64,000 nt of DNA from Actinoplanes xinjiangensis. GTDB taxonomy: Bacteria > Actinomycetota > Actinomycetes > Mycobacteriales > Micromonosporaceae. Both the position numbers and the translations under genes were made by a program. The stretch covers positions 248,001-312,000 of the forward strand of contig NZ_QGGR01000002.1 of NCBI RefSeq assembly GCF_003148685.1, written 5' to 3'. The notes under the pieces were generated by a model. That model searched no databases, had not been told where the DNA came from, and worked only from the letters and a program-made list of their open reading frames with translations. Shown here in pieces: positions 54,712-62,441 of the stretch (positions are counted from its first letter, which is position 1; each line of letters begins with the position of its first letter).

Positions 54712-56282
54712 TCGTCACTCCGTTGCAACTGGGATTCTTCGAGGTCGAGCTCACGTTGGGCGCGGACCAGCACCTCCTCGGGGATCCGCCCCTCATTGCG
54801 GGCGATCTTGAAGACGTGCCGTTCCGCTCTGATCATCTCGCGGCGCAACCGACCGTACGCGGCCGACGGGGTTTCCCGCTCCTGGCTGCCGAGCCGTTCC
54901 CAGGCGTTGTTGCCGCGGCTCTCGACCAGGCCGCGCAGCCGCTCGACGACGGTCGGGGGCGCGCCGTCGGCGTGCTGCTCCAGCGCCTCCAGGGCGGCCC
55001 GGCCGGCCGCATGCTGCACCCCGGCCTCGGCCAGCGCGTCCTGGGCGCTGTTGTCCTCGCGGACGCCGAGCCTGCGGGCCAGCCACGGCAACGTGGTGCC
55101 CTGCACCATCAGGGTCAGCACGATCACCGCGAAGGCCACGAAGACGAGCAGCTCGCGGGGATAGTCGGGCACCCCGTCGACGCCGGGCGGCGGGAGGGTC
55201 TGTGCGGCCGCCAGGGTCACCACGCCGCGCATGCCGGCCCAGGCGATCACGGTCGGCACGGTGACCGGTGGCCGTGGCTCGCGGTTGCGGATCCGTGGGA
55301 CCAGCCGGGCCAGGTAGGTCGCCGGATACATCCACAGGAACCGGATCGCCAGCAGTGCCCCGAACACCACGGCGGTCACCTGCACGGTGGTGGCCAGGCT
55401 GGTCTCGATGGTGCCGATCACCTCACGCAGCTGGAGACCGACCAGCAGGAAGACCACGCCCTCCAGCAGGAAGTTGATCAGTCGCCAGACCGCGTCCATC
55501 TGGAGGCGGGAGGTGGGCGACAGAAGGTAGGGGATGCGGTGACCGAGGTAGAGGCCGGCGATCACCACGGCCACCACGCTCGACGTGTGCAGCTTCTCCG
55601 CGATGATCACCACGACGAACGGGGTGAGCAGCGCCACCGCGTCGTCGAGCAGCGGGTCGTCGATCTTGCGGTGCAGCCAGGCCACGCCCGCCGCGAACAC
55701 CAGGCCGATCAGCACGCCGCCGCCCGCGGTGAGCACCACGTCCTGGGTGATCTCCCAGAAACCGGCCGCGGTCCCGCCCAGCGCGACGATCGCGACCCGC
55801 ACCATGACCAGGGCCGTCGCGTCGTTGAGCAGGCTCTCGCCCTCGAGGATCGTCACGACGCGGCGGGGCAGCCCCACCCGGCGGGCGATGGCGGTCGCGG
55901 AGACCGCGTCCGGCGGGGCGACGATCGCCCCCAGCGCGATGCAGGCGGCCAGCGGGACGGCCGGGAGCAGCATGTGTACGAGAAAGCCCACCGTCACCGC
56001 GGTCAGCACCACGAGGCCCACCGCGAGCAGCAGGATGGGCCGCAGCGCGAGCCGGAAGGCGGGCACCGAGGTCTGCAGCGCCGCCACGTAGAGCAGCGGT
56101 GGCAGGATCCCGATCAGCACCAGCTCGTGGTCGAGGTGCGCCTCCGGGAACCCGGGCACGAACGACAGCCCGAGGCCGGCGACGAGCAGCACCAGTGGCG
56201 CGACGAACCCCAGCCGGCGGGCGAGGGCCGCGCCGACGACGGCGATCGTCACCAGAATGACAGTGTCGACGATCGTCTCCAT
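54708..56282 (-). CDS. Na+/H+ antiporter, CPA1 (NhaP-like) with long cytosolic tail
   Basis: This 524-residue protein has about 12 TM helices with CPA1 motifs GAIVAPPDAVSATAIARRVGLP and ILEGESLLNDATALVMVR, then a ~120-residue hydrophilic C-terminus (ALAEAGVQHAAGRAALEALEQHADG...). It should exchange Na+/H+ at the membrane. ATG 56282 has TAAGCT 7 nt upstream (leaderless). It heads an antiporter, zinc-finger, reductase operon with two ATGA overlaps. Confidence 0.9.
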   Translation of the reverse strand: METIVDTVILVTIAVVGAALARRLGFVAPLVLLVAGLGLSFVPGFPEAHLDHELVLIGILPPLLYVAALQTSVPAFRLALRPILLLAVGLVVLTAVTVGFLVHMLLPAVPLAACIALGAIVAPPDAVSATAIARRVGLPRRVVTILEGESLLNDATALVMVRVAIVALGGTAAGFWEITQDVVLTAGGGVLIGLVFAAGVAWLHRKIDDPLLDDAVALLTPFVVVIIAEKLHTSSVVAVVIAGLYLGHRIPYLLSPTSRLQMDAVWRLINFLLEGVVFLLVGLQLREVIGTIETSLATTVQVTAVVFGALLAIRFLWMYPATYLARLVPRIRNREPRPPVTVPTVIAWAGMRGVVTLAAAQTLPPPGVDGVPDYPRELLVFVAFAVIVLTLMVQGTTLPWLARRLGVREDNSAQDALAEAGVQHAAGRAALEALEQHADGAPPTVVERLRGLVESRGNNAWERLGSQERETPSAAYGRLRREMIRAERHVFKIARNEGRIPEEVLVRAQRELDLEESQLQRSDD

Positions 56283-56316
56283 GCCGGGAAGCTTAGAGAC
56301 TCCCTGGGACAAGTCC

Positions 56317-56916
56317 CTACGTGGTGCTGATTACCCCGGATCGCGCGATCGTCCGGGTGTAGACGCCCTCCAGGCTGAAGTTGTCCCGGGTGAGCACCAC
56401 GTCGACGACGAAGGTGTACGGCGTCTGCGGGTCCAGCCCGGTGACGGTGGCGCTGACGTCACCGCATTCGGCCGGCGCGCTGCGGGTCCAGCCGACCTCC
56501 TTCTGCGCGCCGGTCACCAGGTCCTGGTTGATCGCGGTGACCCGGTAGTCGACGATGTTGCCGCCGCCCGGGTGGTACCAGGTGACCACCGCGCTGGTGC
56601 TGGCCGGCGTCACGGCCAGCCCGTCGATCGTCTTGATCCGCTGCATCGGCGTGCACGTGCTGCCCGGTGTGGCCGTCGGTGAGGCGCCGCCGGTGGGCAG
56701 CGGCGGCAGCGTCGTCGACGGGGTCGGTGACGCCTTGCCGACCGGGTCGGTGGGCGACGGGGTGGGGTCGCCCTCCTCCACCACGATCCAGTCGCGGCCG
56801 GCGCCGGCCGTCTCCTCCTCGCCCGGCCGGGTCGACGACGAGGAGGAGCAGCCCACGAGCAGCAGCGGCAGCGCGACGGCGGTCAGGGCGACGGCGTACT
56901 TCCGATATCCCAGCAC
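56317..56916 (-). CDS. Lipoprotein with fibronectin type III domain
   Basis: The ~199-residue protein has a lipoprotein signal (VLGYRKYAVALTAVALPLLLVGC; lipobox LVGC), a Thr/Pro/Ser-rich linker, and a C-terminal FN3 domain (KTIDGLAVTPASTSAVVTWYHP ... DYRVTAI ... TVTGLDPQTPYTFVVDVV). It is probably surface-anchored and may bind polysaccharide or protein. GTG 56916 starts just before the hydrophobic core. It follows the EcsC-like gene by 31 bp. Confidence 0.82.
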   Translation of the reverse strand: MLGYRKYAVALTAVALPLLLVGCSSSSSTRPGEEETAGAGRDWIVVEEGDPTPSPTDPVGKASPTPSTTLPPLPTGGASPTATPGSTCTPMQRIKTIDGLAVTPASTSAVVTWYHPGGGNIVDYRVTAINQDLVTGAQKEVGWTRSAPAECGDVSATVTGLDPQTPYTFVVDVVLTRDNFSLEGVYTRTIARSGVISTT

Positions 56917-56947
56917 GTCAGGTGCTTCGGGTCGCGGCAGCGGAACC

Positions 56948-57616
56948 TTAGTCCTTGCGGTAATGCTCCCGCGCACGTTTCGCCAGGTCCTTGGTGGCCG
57001 CCGAGTTGACCCAGGTGCCGAGGATGATGCCGGCGCCCGGGACCATCTTGGCGAACAGCCGCCTGGCGGCCCGCACCCCGGCCATCTGCGCCAGTTTCAC
57101 GCCGAGTTTCACCAGGACCCCGGCGAACGGGCGGCCGGAGTCGCCGGTGAAGATCCGGCTGGCGCGTTCCCGTCCGGCGGCGACGCCGAGCGCGGTCCGG
57201 GCGGTCTCCGCCACCTTGTGCACGCGTTGCAGCACGAGCAGGTCGGTGGCGCGTTCCGGGGCGGCCGGGTCGGCGCCGTAGGCGGCGGCCACGTGCAGCA
57301 CGAGACGGGCCTGGGTCCAGGCGAGGACGCCGACGTCGACAACCGCGCCAGGTAGCCCGGCCGCGCCGGAGACCGCCCCGGAGACCCGGGCCAGCGTGGT
57401 GAAGTGTTTGATCGCGAGGTTGGCGAGGCCGTCGGCGTCGAGGTCCGGGCGTTCCCGGCGGAGCCGGGCGTGCCAGGCCGCGGCCTCCGGGCCGAGCCGG
57501 CGCACCGCGTCGAGGGCGAGATGCTCCGGGGCATACTGCGGGTCGGCCTTCATCCGGGCCCACAGCGTGCCGGACGGGGCGATGGTCTCTGCTGACTGCT
57601 GTCGGTTCAAGATCAC
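56948..57616 (-). CDS. EcsC family protein
   Basis: The ~222-residue protein matches EcsC-like proteins: LAIKHFTTLARVSGAVSGAAGLPGAVVDVGVLAWTQARLVLHVAAAYG and later VRAARRLFAKMVPGAGIILGTWVNSAATKDLAKRA. EcsC is of unknown biochemical function and is linked to an exporter in Bacillus. The start is uncertain (GTG 57616 or ATG 57553). Confidence 0.75.
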   Translation of the reverse strand: MILNRQQSAETIAPSGTLWARMKADPQYAPEHLALDAVRRLGPEAAAWHARLRRERPDLDADGLANLAIKHFTTLARVSGAVSGAAGLPGAVVDVGVLAWTQARLVLHVAAAYGADPAAPERATDLLVLQRVHKVAETARTALGVAAGRERASRIFTGDSGRPFAGVLVKLGVKLAQMAGVRAARRLFAKMVPGAGIILGTWVNSAATKDLAKRAREHYRKD

Positions 57617-57790
57617 TCCGGGGGGACGGGGAAGTCGATCTGAACCCCATTGTGCGCGGTGCGTGCACGTCACCGTTGCCACGCTCCGGTGCGTAATGAT
57701 GGGTACGTGCCGGAATGAACGCCGGCAGCCGGCTGTTACCGCCGGAACAGGCCCGCGTCAGCGGGCACCGCTCTCACGGAGGTTCACAGC

Positions 57791-58696
57791 GTGCTCGACC
57801 CCCACGGGCTCTACGAGGTGACCGGCGACCTTCCGGCTCTGGACGGCCCGGTGCTCATCCAGGCGCTCACCGGTTTCGTCGACGCGGGCACCGCGATCCA
57901 GCTGGCCAGAGAACATCTGCTGGAGCACCTGGAGAGCGAGGTCGTCGCCACGTTCGACCTGGACCAGCTGCTCGACTACCGTTCCCGGCGCCCTCCGATG
58001 ATCTTCGTGGCCGACCACTTCGAGAGCTACGAGGAGCCGGGTCTCGCCCTGCACCTGGTCAAGGATCAGCTGGGCACCCCGTTCCTGCTGCTCGCCGGCC
58101 CCGAGCCGGACCTCCAGTGGGAGCGTTTCATCGCCGCGGTGACCGGCCTGATCGACCGGCTCGGCGTCAGCGTCACCGTCGGTCTCAACGCGATCCCGAT
58201 GGCCGTGCCGCACACCCGCCCGGTCGGTGTCACCGCGCACGCCACCGACAAGCGCCTGCTCGGCGAGCACGAGTCGTGGTTGCAGCGGGTCCAGGTGCCG
58301 GCCAGTGTCGGTAACCTCCTCGAGTTCCGGCTCGGCCAGTCCGGGCGTGACGCTCTGGGTTACGCGGCGCACGTCCCGCACTACCTGGCGCAGACCGGTT
58401 TTCCGGCCGCCGCCGAGGTGCTGCTCGACTCGGTGTCGGCGAGCACCGGCCTCGCCCTGCCGACCGGTGGCCTCCGCGAGTCGGCCAAGGCGGTCCGCGA
58501 CGAGGTGGACAAGCAGGTCGCCGACGACGAGCAGGCCGGGCGCCTGGTCACGTCGCTGGAGGCGCAGTACGACGCGTTCCTGCGCGGCCGCCAGGGCAAC
58601 CTGCTCGCCGACTCGGACACCCCGCTGCCCACCGCCGAGGAACTCGGTGCCGAGCTGGAGCGTTTCCTGGCCGAGCAGAGCCGCGACGACAACTGA
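57791..58696 (+). CDS. PAC2 family (proteasome assembly chaperone-like) protein
   Basis: The 301-residue protein has the PAC2 fold pattern: PVLIQALTGFVDAGTAIQLARE, EVVATFDLDQLLDYRSRRPPM and LLLAGPEPDLQWERFIAAVTGL, plus a helical C-terminus. PAC2 proteins are common in actinobacteria; a role in assembling the 20S proteasome is suggested by homology only. GTG start with GGAGG 7-8 nt upstream. The leader has a perfect hairpin GCCCGC-GTCA-GCGGGC at 57751-57766. Confidence 0.87.
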   Translation: MLDPHGLYEVTGDLPALDGPVLIQALTGFVDAGTAIQLAREHLLEHLESEVVATFDLDQLLDYRSRRPPMIFVADHFESYEEPGLALHLVKDQLGTPFLLLAGPEPDLQWERFIAAVTGLIDRLGVSVTVGLNAIPMAVPHTRPVGVTAHATDKRLLGEHESWLQRVQVPASVGNLLEFRLGQSGRDALGYAAHVPHYLAQTGFPAAAEVLLDSVSASTGLALPTGGLRESAKAVRDEVDKQVADDEQAGRLVTSLEAQYDAFLRGRQGNLLADSDTPLPTAEELGAELERFLAEQSRDDN

Positions 58697-58699
58697 CCG

Positions 58700-59443
58700 T
58701 CATCTCTTGAGCAGCCAGGCCAGCACACCCGGAAGCTGCCGGTCCCAGAACTCCCAGGTGTGGTCGCCCGGCTCGAACGCGGCGTCCACCTCGACACCGG
58801 CGGTCGTGCAGGCCGCCACGAACCGGCGGTTCTGCGCCACCAGATGGTCGTCGCTGCCGCAGCGCAGCATCAGCCGCGGCAGCGACGACGGATCCGCCAC
58901 CCGGATCAGGTGCATCAGGTCCTCGTCGCCGCCGGCGACGATCCGGTCGGCGAAGACCCTGGCGACCAGGGCACGGATGTGCGGGCGACGATCATGTTCC
59001 TGGATGTACGCCAGATCGAGCGCCCCGGACAAGGTGGCCGCCGCGGCGAACCGCTCCGGCTCGCGCAGCGCCCACTTGACCGCGCCGTAGCCGCCCATCG
59101 ACAGCCCCGCCACGAACGTGTCCTCCCGGCGCGCGGACACCCGGAAGAACCGGCCCACCCGCTCGGGCAGCTCCGCCGACAGAAGATCCCAGAACCTCAT
59201 CCCGTACGCCTCGTTGGCGTAGAAGCTGCGGTCCACCGACGGCATCACCACCGCCAGGCCCCGGTCCTCGGCATACCGCTCCACCGAACTGAACCGGGTC
59301 CACGCGGTGTGATCGTCGGTCAGCCCGTGCAGCAGGTAGAGCACCGGTGGCGGATCCGTCGCGTCGCCGTCGGGCAGGATCACCGTCATCGAGGTGCTCA
59401 TCTCCAGCGCCTCGGACCAGAAGTCACAGCGGATCAGTGCCAT
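58700..59443 (-). CDS. Alpha/beta-hydrolase esterase (esterase D/FbpA-like)
   Basis: This 247-residue protein has PF00756-type motifs: YLLHGLTDDHTAWTR, nucleophile elbow AGLSMGGYGAVKWAL, Asp in CGSDDHLV and His in PGDHTWEFWDRQL. It could hydrolyse acyl or formyl esters; the substrate is not evident. No signal peptide, so cytosolic. GAGGGAACG precedes the ATG. It converges with PAC2, 3 bp apart. Confidence 0.88.
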   Translation of the reverse strand: MALIRCDFWSEALEMSTSMTVILPDGDATDPPPVLYLLHGLTDDHTAWTRFSSVERYAEDRGLAVVMPSVDRSFYANEAYGMRFWDLLSAELPERVGRFFRVSARREDTFVAGLSMGGYGAVKWALREPERFAAAATLSGALDLAYIQEHDRRPHIRALVARVFADRIVAGGDEDLMHLIRVADPSSLPRLMLRCGSDDHLVAQNRRFVAACTTAGVEVDAAFEPGDHTWEFWDRQLPGVLAWLLKR

Positions 59444-59522
59444 CGTTCCCTCTTCCGCTCAGCGGGTGCCGGCCGGCGGGCCCTCCGACAGTGAACGGGA
59501 TCGTCCTCCGTTCGTACCCGGA

Positions 59523-60278
59523 TCAAAGGTTTTCCGCCATGAACTGCCGGAAGTCGTCGAAGGCCGGCTCGAACCGCTCGGCCGGGAGCCGGATCGCGCG
59601 GCAGCGCGGGTTGCCGGCGACGGCGCCGGAGTTGCGGGTCATCTCCTCCCCGGTCGTGACGCCCTCGGCGACTCTCGAGCCGCCGGCGAACGCCTCGGGG
59701 AGCACGGTCCAGCCCAGGTTGTACTCGAAGTAGCGGACGGCGGTCCGGATCGACGGCGCCCAGTCGTCGTCGAGGACGATCAGGCCGCCCGGTTTGACGA
59801 TCTTGCGGAGGTAGTAGAGGTCGACGAAGACCTCGTGGAAGCGGTGGCTGCCGTCGACGAACGCGGCGTCGGCGACCACGCCCTCGGCCAGCAGCCTCGG
59901 CAGTGCCTCGGAAGACGGCTGCCGGATCAGCTCGGCGATCCGGTCCAGGCCGGCCCTGATCATCAGGTTCCAACCGACATCGTGGTACGCGTCCCGCTGA
60001 AACGGGTCGATCACGACGTGTCGCGGTGTCCCCCCGGACTGCTCCGCACCGGCCGCCAGCGCCTCGCCGATCGCCAGCGCCGAACTGCCGTAGGCCAGGC
60101 CCACCTCGATCACCGTCCCGGCGCGTTCGGTGATCAGCAGGTCGCGCAGCAGGTCGCAGTCGCGTTCCGGCAGGGTGACCGTCGCGAAGTCGCGTTCCGG
60201 GCCGCGGGTCCACTCGGGACCGTCCTGGCTCAGCCGGCGGCGTGCCTGCCGGATCGGTTCCAGATCATTGATCGCCAT
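59523..60278 (-). CDS. Methyltransf_24-type SAM-dependent methyltransferase
   Basis: This 251-residue protein has GTVIEVGLAYGSSALAIGEAL (SAM site), VVIDPFQRDAY, AAFVDGSHRFHEVFVDLYYLRKIVKPGGLIVLDDDWAPSI. The pattern fits class I O-methyltransferases acting on sugars or small molecules (Methyltransf_24). ATG 60278 begins before a conserved basic helix; the frame remains open to 60563 without an RBS. Substrate unknown. Confidence 0.83.
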   Translation of the reverse strand: MAINDLEPIRQARRRLSQDGPEWTRGPERDFATVTLPERDCDLLRDLLITERAGTVIEVGLAYGSSALAIGEALAAGAEQSGGTPRHVVIDPFQRDAYHDVGWNLMIRAGLDRIAELIRQPSSEALPRLLAEGVVADAAFVDGSHRFHEVFVDLYYLRKIVKPGGLIVLDDDWAPSIRTAVRYFEYNLGWTVLPEAFAGGSRVAEGVTTGEEMTRNSGAVAGNPRCRAIRLPAERFEPAFDDFRQFMAENL

Positions 60279-60396
60279 GCCCTCAGCATGCCGCCATCCG
60301 ACGTCCGGTTCCCACCGCGGGAGCCGATGGTGGTGCTCGAAGCCGTTGCGGCGGTAACACCGTGGGCCGATGGCCTCTTGAAGCCGGTGACGTCCT

Positions 60397-60960
60397 TCAT
60401 CCGTGAGGGGCGGTGTCGATGATGAGATCGGCGCGGTCACGGGTGCCGTCGGAGGCGAAGAATGCCGCCTCCTCGGCCATCCATCGCTGCCAGAGCTGCT
60501 CAGCGCCGGCGAGGGCGCCGTCCCGGGCGAGGCCGCGGGCCAGTCGTAACGGCGCCGGCGCATCGACCCAGACGGCGTAGGCGAGTCGGCCGATCGTCTC
60601 GCGGCGGGTGCAGGTCACGCCTTCGACGATGACGGTGGATGTCCAGGGCTGCGTCCTCCACTCCCCGAGGGTGCCGCCGTACCAGTCCGTCCAGTCTCTG
60701 GCCTGGTAGTGGGCGTCCTCGCCGCGAAGTAACGGGGTCAGCACCTGGGTGTCGAACCGTGGCCACCATCCGGCGAAGTCGTCCCAGGAGACGAAGTCGT
60801 CGATCTCGACGATCGGCGCCTGCAGAGCCTTGGCGAGACTGCGGGCGAGGTGGCTCTTCCCCGCGCCGCTCGGGCCGTCGACGCCGACGATGCGTATGCC
60901 GTTGACCGGCTCGCGGGCGGCAACGGCGGCGGCGACTTCGTCCACGACGTCGAGGGCCAT
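60397..60960 (-). CDS. Uridine kinase-like P-loop NTPase
   Basis: This 187-residue kinase has VDGPSGAGKSHLARSLAKAL (Walker A), IVEIDDFVSWDDFAGWWPRFD (acceptor site), VIVEGVTCTRRETI and a lid-like arginine cluster. It phosphorylates a nucleoside or other small metabolite by similarity to uridine kinase-type proteins. TAGGCT lies 6 nt before the ATG, a leaderless signal. Confidence 0.86.
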   Translation of the reverse strand: MALDVVDEVAAAVAAREPVNGIRIVGVDGPSGAGKSHLARSLAKALQAPIVEIDDFVSWDDFAGWWPRFDTQVLTPLLRGEDAHYQARDWTDWYGGTLGEWRTQPWTSTVIVEGVTCTRRETIGRLAYAVWVDAPAPLRLARGLARDGALAGAEQLWQRWMAEEAAFFASDGTRDRADLIIDTAPHG

Positions 60961-61079
60961 GGCCGGAGCCTAGCGGCGGCTGACGCCCGGCCGAACGGCT
61001 CGCAAGATCACTCGCGGGCCTTCCCGTGACCCCTCGCAGGATTGTTCGGAAGAGACACCGGCGAGGGGCCCTCCGCGCG

Positions 61080-61108
61080 TTGGGAATGTCGTACCCGTCG
61101 ATTAGTAT
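61080..61108 (+). promoter_or_regulatory. Sigma-70-type promoter for the structured-leader gene
   Basis: TTGGGA (61080-61085), a 17-bp spacer and TAGTAT (61103-61108) form a near-consensus promoter. It would start transcription near 61115 and give an ~87-nt leader, unlike the leaderless starts common in this window. Confidence 0.65.
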
Positions 61109-61133
61109 GTATGTACGAAAGAGGGGACCTGAG

Positions 61134-61183
61134 CTGCGGATCTTCAGGCCTTCGGAGGCCCGGTCCGGCCTGTTTTTCCGCAG
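61134..61183 (+). promoter_or_regulatory. Structured 5' leader with terminator-like hairpin
   Basis: CTGCGGA (61134-61140) pairs with TCCGCAG (61177-61183), and CAGGCC (61145-61150) with GGCCTG (61167-61172), which is followed by TTTTT. Inside are two alternative small stems (CCT-TCGG-AGG and CCGGTCCGG). The inner stem plus T-run looks like an intrinsic terminator, while the outer stem would bury the T-run. It ends 8 nt before GAGGAG of the gene at 61202. Confidence 0.6.
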
Positions 61184-61201
61184 TGCGAGCGAGGAGACGA
61201 C

Positions 61202-61867
61202 GTGACTATCTCGACCACCACCCCCGTGCCTGTGATCCCTCCCTACGCGACGATGCTCGGCTTCACCCGCTATGTGTCGCGCACCGGTCCGGCGAAGGCC
61301 ACCTTCGTCGGCGGCCTGCGCAAGCAGCGTGAGCGCCGCAGCGGTTTCAACCCGCACGGCCAGCTGGTCAAGGCGCTGAAGGCCGACATCGCGTTCCGCA
61401 CCGGCGGCAGCTACCTCAGCGGCGTGGTCGACGTGGTGAAAGACCGGTGGAAGCCGCTGTATGGGGCGCTGCAGAGCGGCGCCCGCACCTACCTGGCCTC
61501 GCTCGGCGACCCTGAGCAGGTCAATCTCGCGCAGACCCGGGACGCCATCGCCACGGTCGGCCCACTGGCCGTGAAGATCAACCCGCACTTCGGCCTGCGC
61601 TACGACGACGGGCGCCGCGAGGCCGTCCGGATCCACTTCGACGAGGAGCCGCCGAGCCCCGAGGCCGCGACGGCGATGCTCCACCTGATGGCCCGCCACA
61701 TGGATCAGATCCTGCCCAACGCCGAGCCGGTCCTGGTCGACCTGCGCCGCGGCGTCACCCACCGCATCGCCACGTCGGCCCGCCCGGCCGACGTGGAGAG
61801 CTGGCTGGCCGGCGAGGCGGCGGCCTTCACCGCCATGTGGGCCGCCACCGCGTCCCCAGCCGCCTGA
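61202..61867 (+). CDS. Conserved hypothetical protein with a structured leader
   Basis: This 221-residue protein is soluble and basic at the N-terminus (GFTRYVSRTGPAKATFVGGLRKQRERR), with a mixed core (LGDPEQVNLAQTRDAIATVGPLAVKINPHFGL) and an acidic-to-helical C-terminus. I do not recognise the family. GTG start with GAGGAG 6 nt upstream. A near-consensus promoter and a folded leader suggest controlled expression. It is monocistronic and followed by a long simple-repeat region. Confidence 0.78.
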   Translation: MTISTTTPVPVIPPYATMLGFTRYVSRTGPAKATFVGGLRKQRERRSGFNPHGQLVKALKADIAFRTGGSYLSGVVDVVKDRWKPLYGALQSGARTYLASLGDPEQVNLAQTRDAIATVGPLAVKINPHFGLRYDDGRREAVRIHFDEEPPSPEAATAMLHLMARHMDQILPNAEPVLVDLRRGVTHRIATSARPADVESWLAGEAAAFTAMWAATASPAA

Positions 61868-61924
61868 CCGTCCCCGATCCCGGCCGGGCACGTGCCACCC
61901 CGCGTGCCCGGCCGCTCCACCCCC

Positions 61925-62200
61925 AGACCGCCGCCCACCCCTGGTCGCCCCAAGCCACCCCGCCTCGCCCGGCCCGGCCCGCCATGCCTCGCCTCGCCCG
62001 GCCCTGCCCCGCCATGCCTCGTCCGACCCTGCCCCGCCACGCCACGCCACGTCCGGCCCTGCCTGGCCCCGCCACGCCACGTCCGGCCCTGCCTGGCCCC
62101 GCCACGCCACGCCCGGCCCTGCCCGGCCCCGCCACGCCCGGCGCTGCCCCGCCTCGCCCTGTCCGGCCCTGCCACGCCTCGCCTCGCCACGCCTCGCCGC
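61925..62200. repeat. GC-rich tandem repeats filling an intergenic gap
   Basis: Units near 31 bp built from CCACGCCACGTCCGGCCCTG and CCTGCCCCGCCATGCCTCG repeat through most of the 574-bp gap (61868-62441). Open frames across it on both strands are shadows with long Arg/Gly or Pro runs. Nothing gene-like is seen apart from a tiny ORF at 62302. Confidence 0.85.
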
Positions 62201-62301
62201 CGCCGCTGCGTCCTTCGGTGACCCGGCGGGCCGGCCGTGTGGGTGCCGGCACGTGTCGCCCTGGAGGTCGAGGACGCTGGGGAGCGGCTAAGCTGCCTGG
62301 C

Positions 62302-62343
62302 GTGAGTCCGTTTCCCGGCGTTCTGCCGCCGCCGCGCTCCTGA
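62302..62343 (+). CDS. Possible 13-residue leader peptide (VSPFPGVLPPPRS)
   Basis: TAAGCT (62289-62294) lies 7 nt before a GTG that opens a 13-codon ORF with a PPP motif, ending 98 bp upstream of the EamA transporter start. The spacing matches the leaderless pattern of real genes here. A short ORF in GC-rich DNA could arise by chance, so this is tentative. Confidence 0.3.
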   Translation: MSPFPGVLPPPRS

Positions 62344-62441
62344 CCGGAGCGCCGCCGCGCCGATCCAGCACCGGCTGATCGGCCGCATTGCCTTGCGCTC
62401 CGTCGCCGTTTCCTGACGACTCACTCTTCTTCGGAGCGCAC

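Noticed and set aside
61705..62424. 239-codon minus-strand frame over the 62-kb repeats
   Set aside because: It is almost pure Arg/Gly/Ala repeat sequence and antisense to the end of the 61202 gene.
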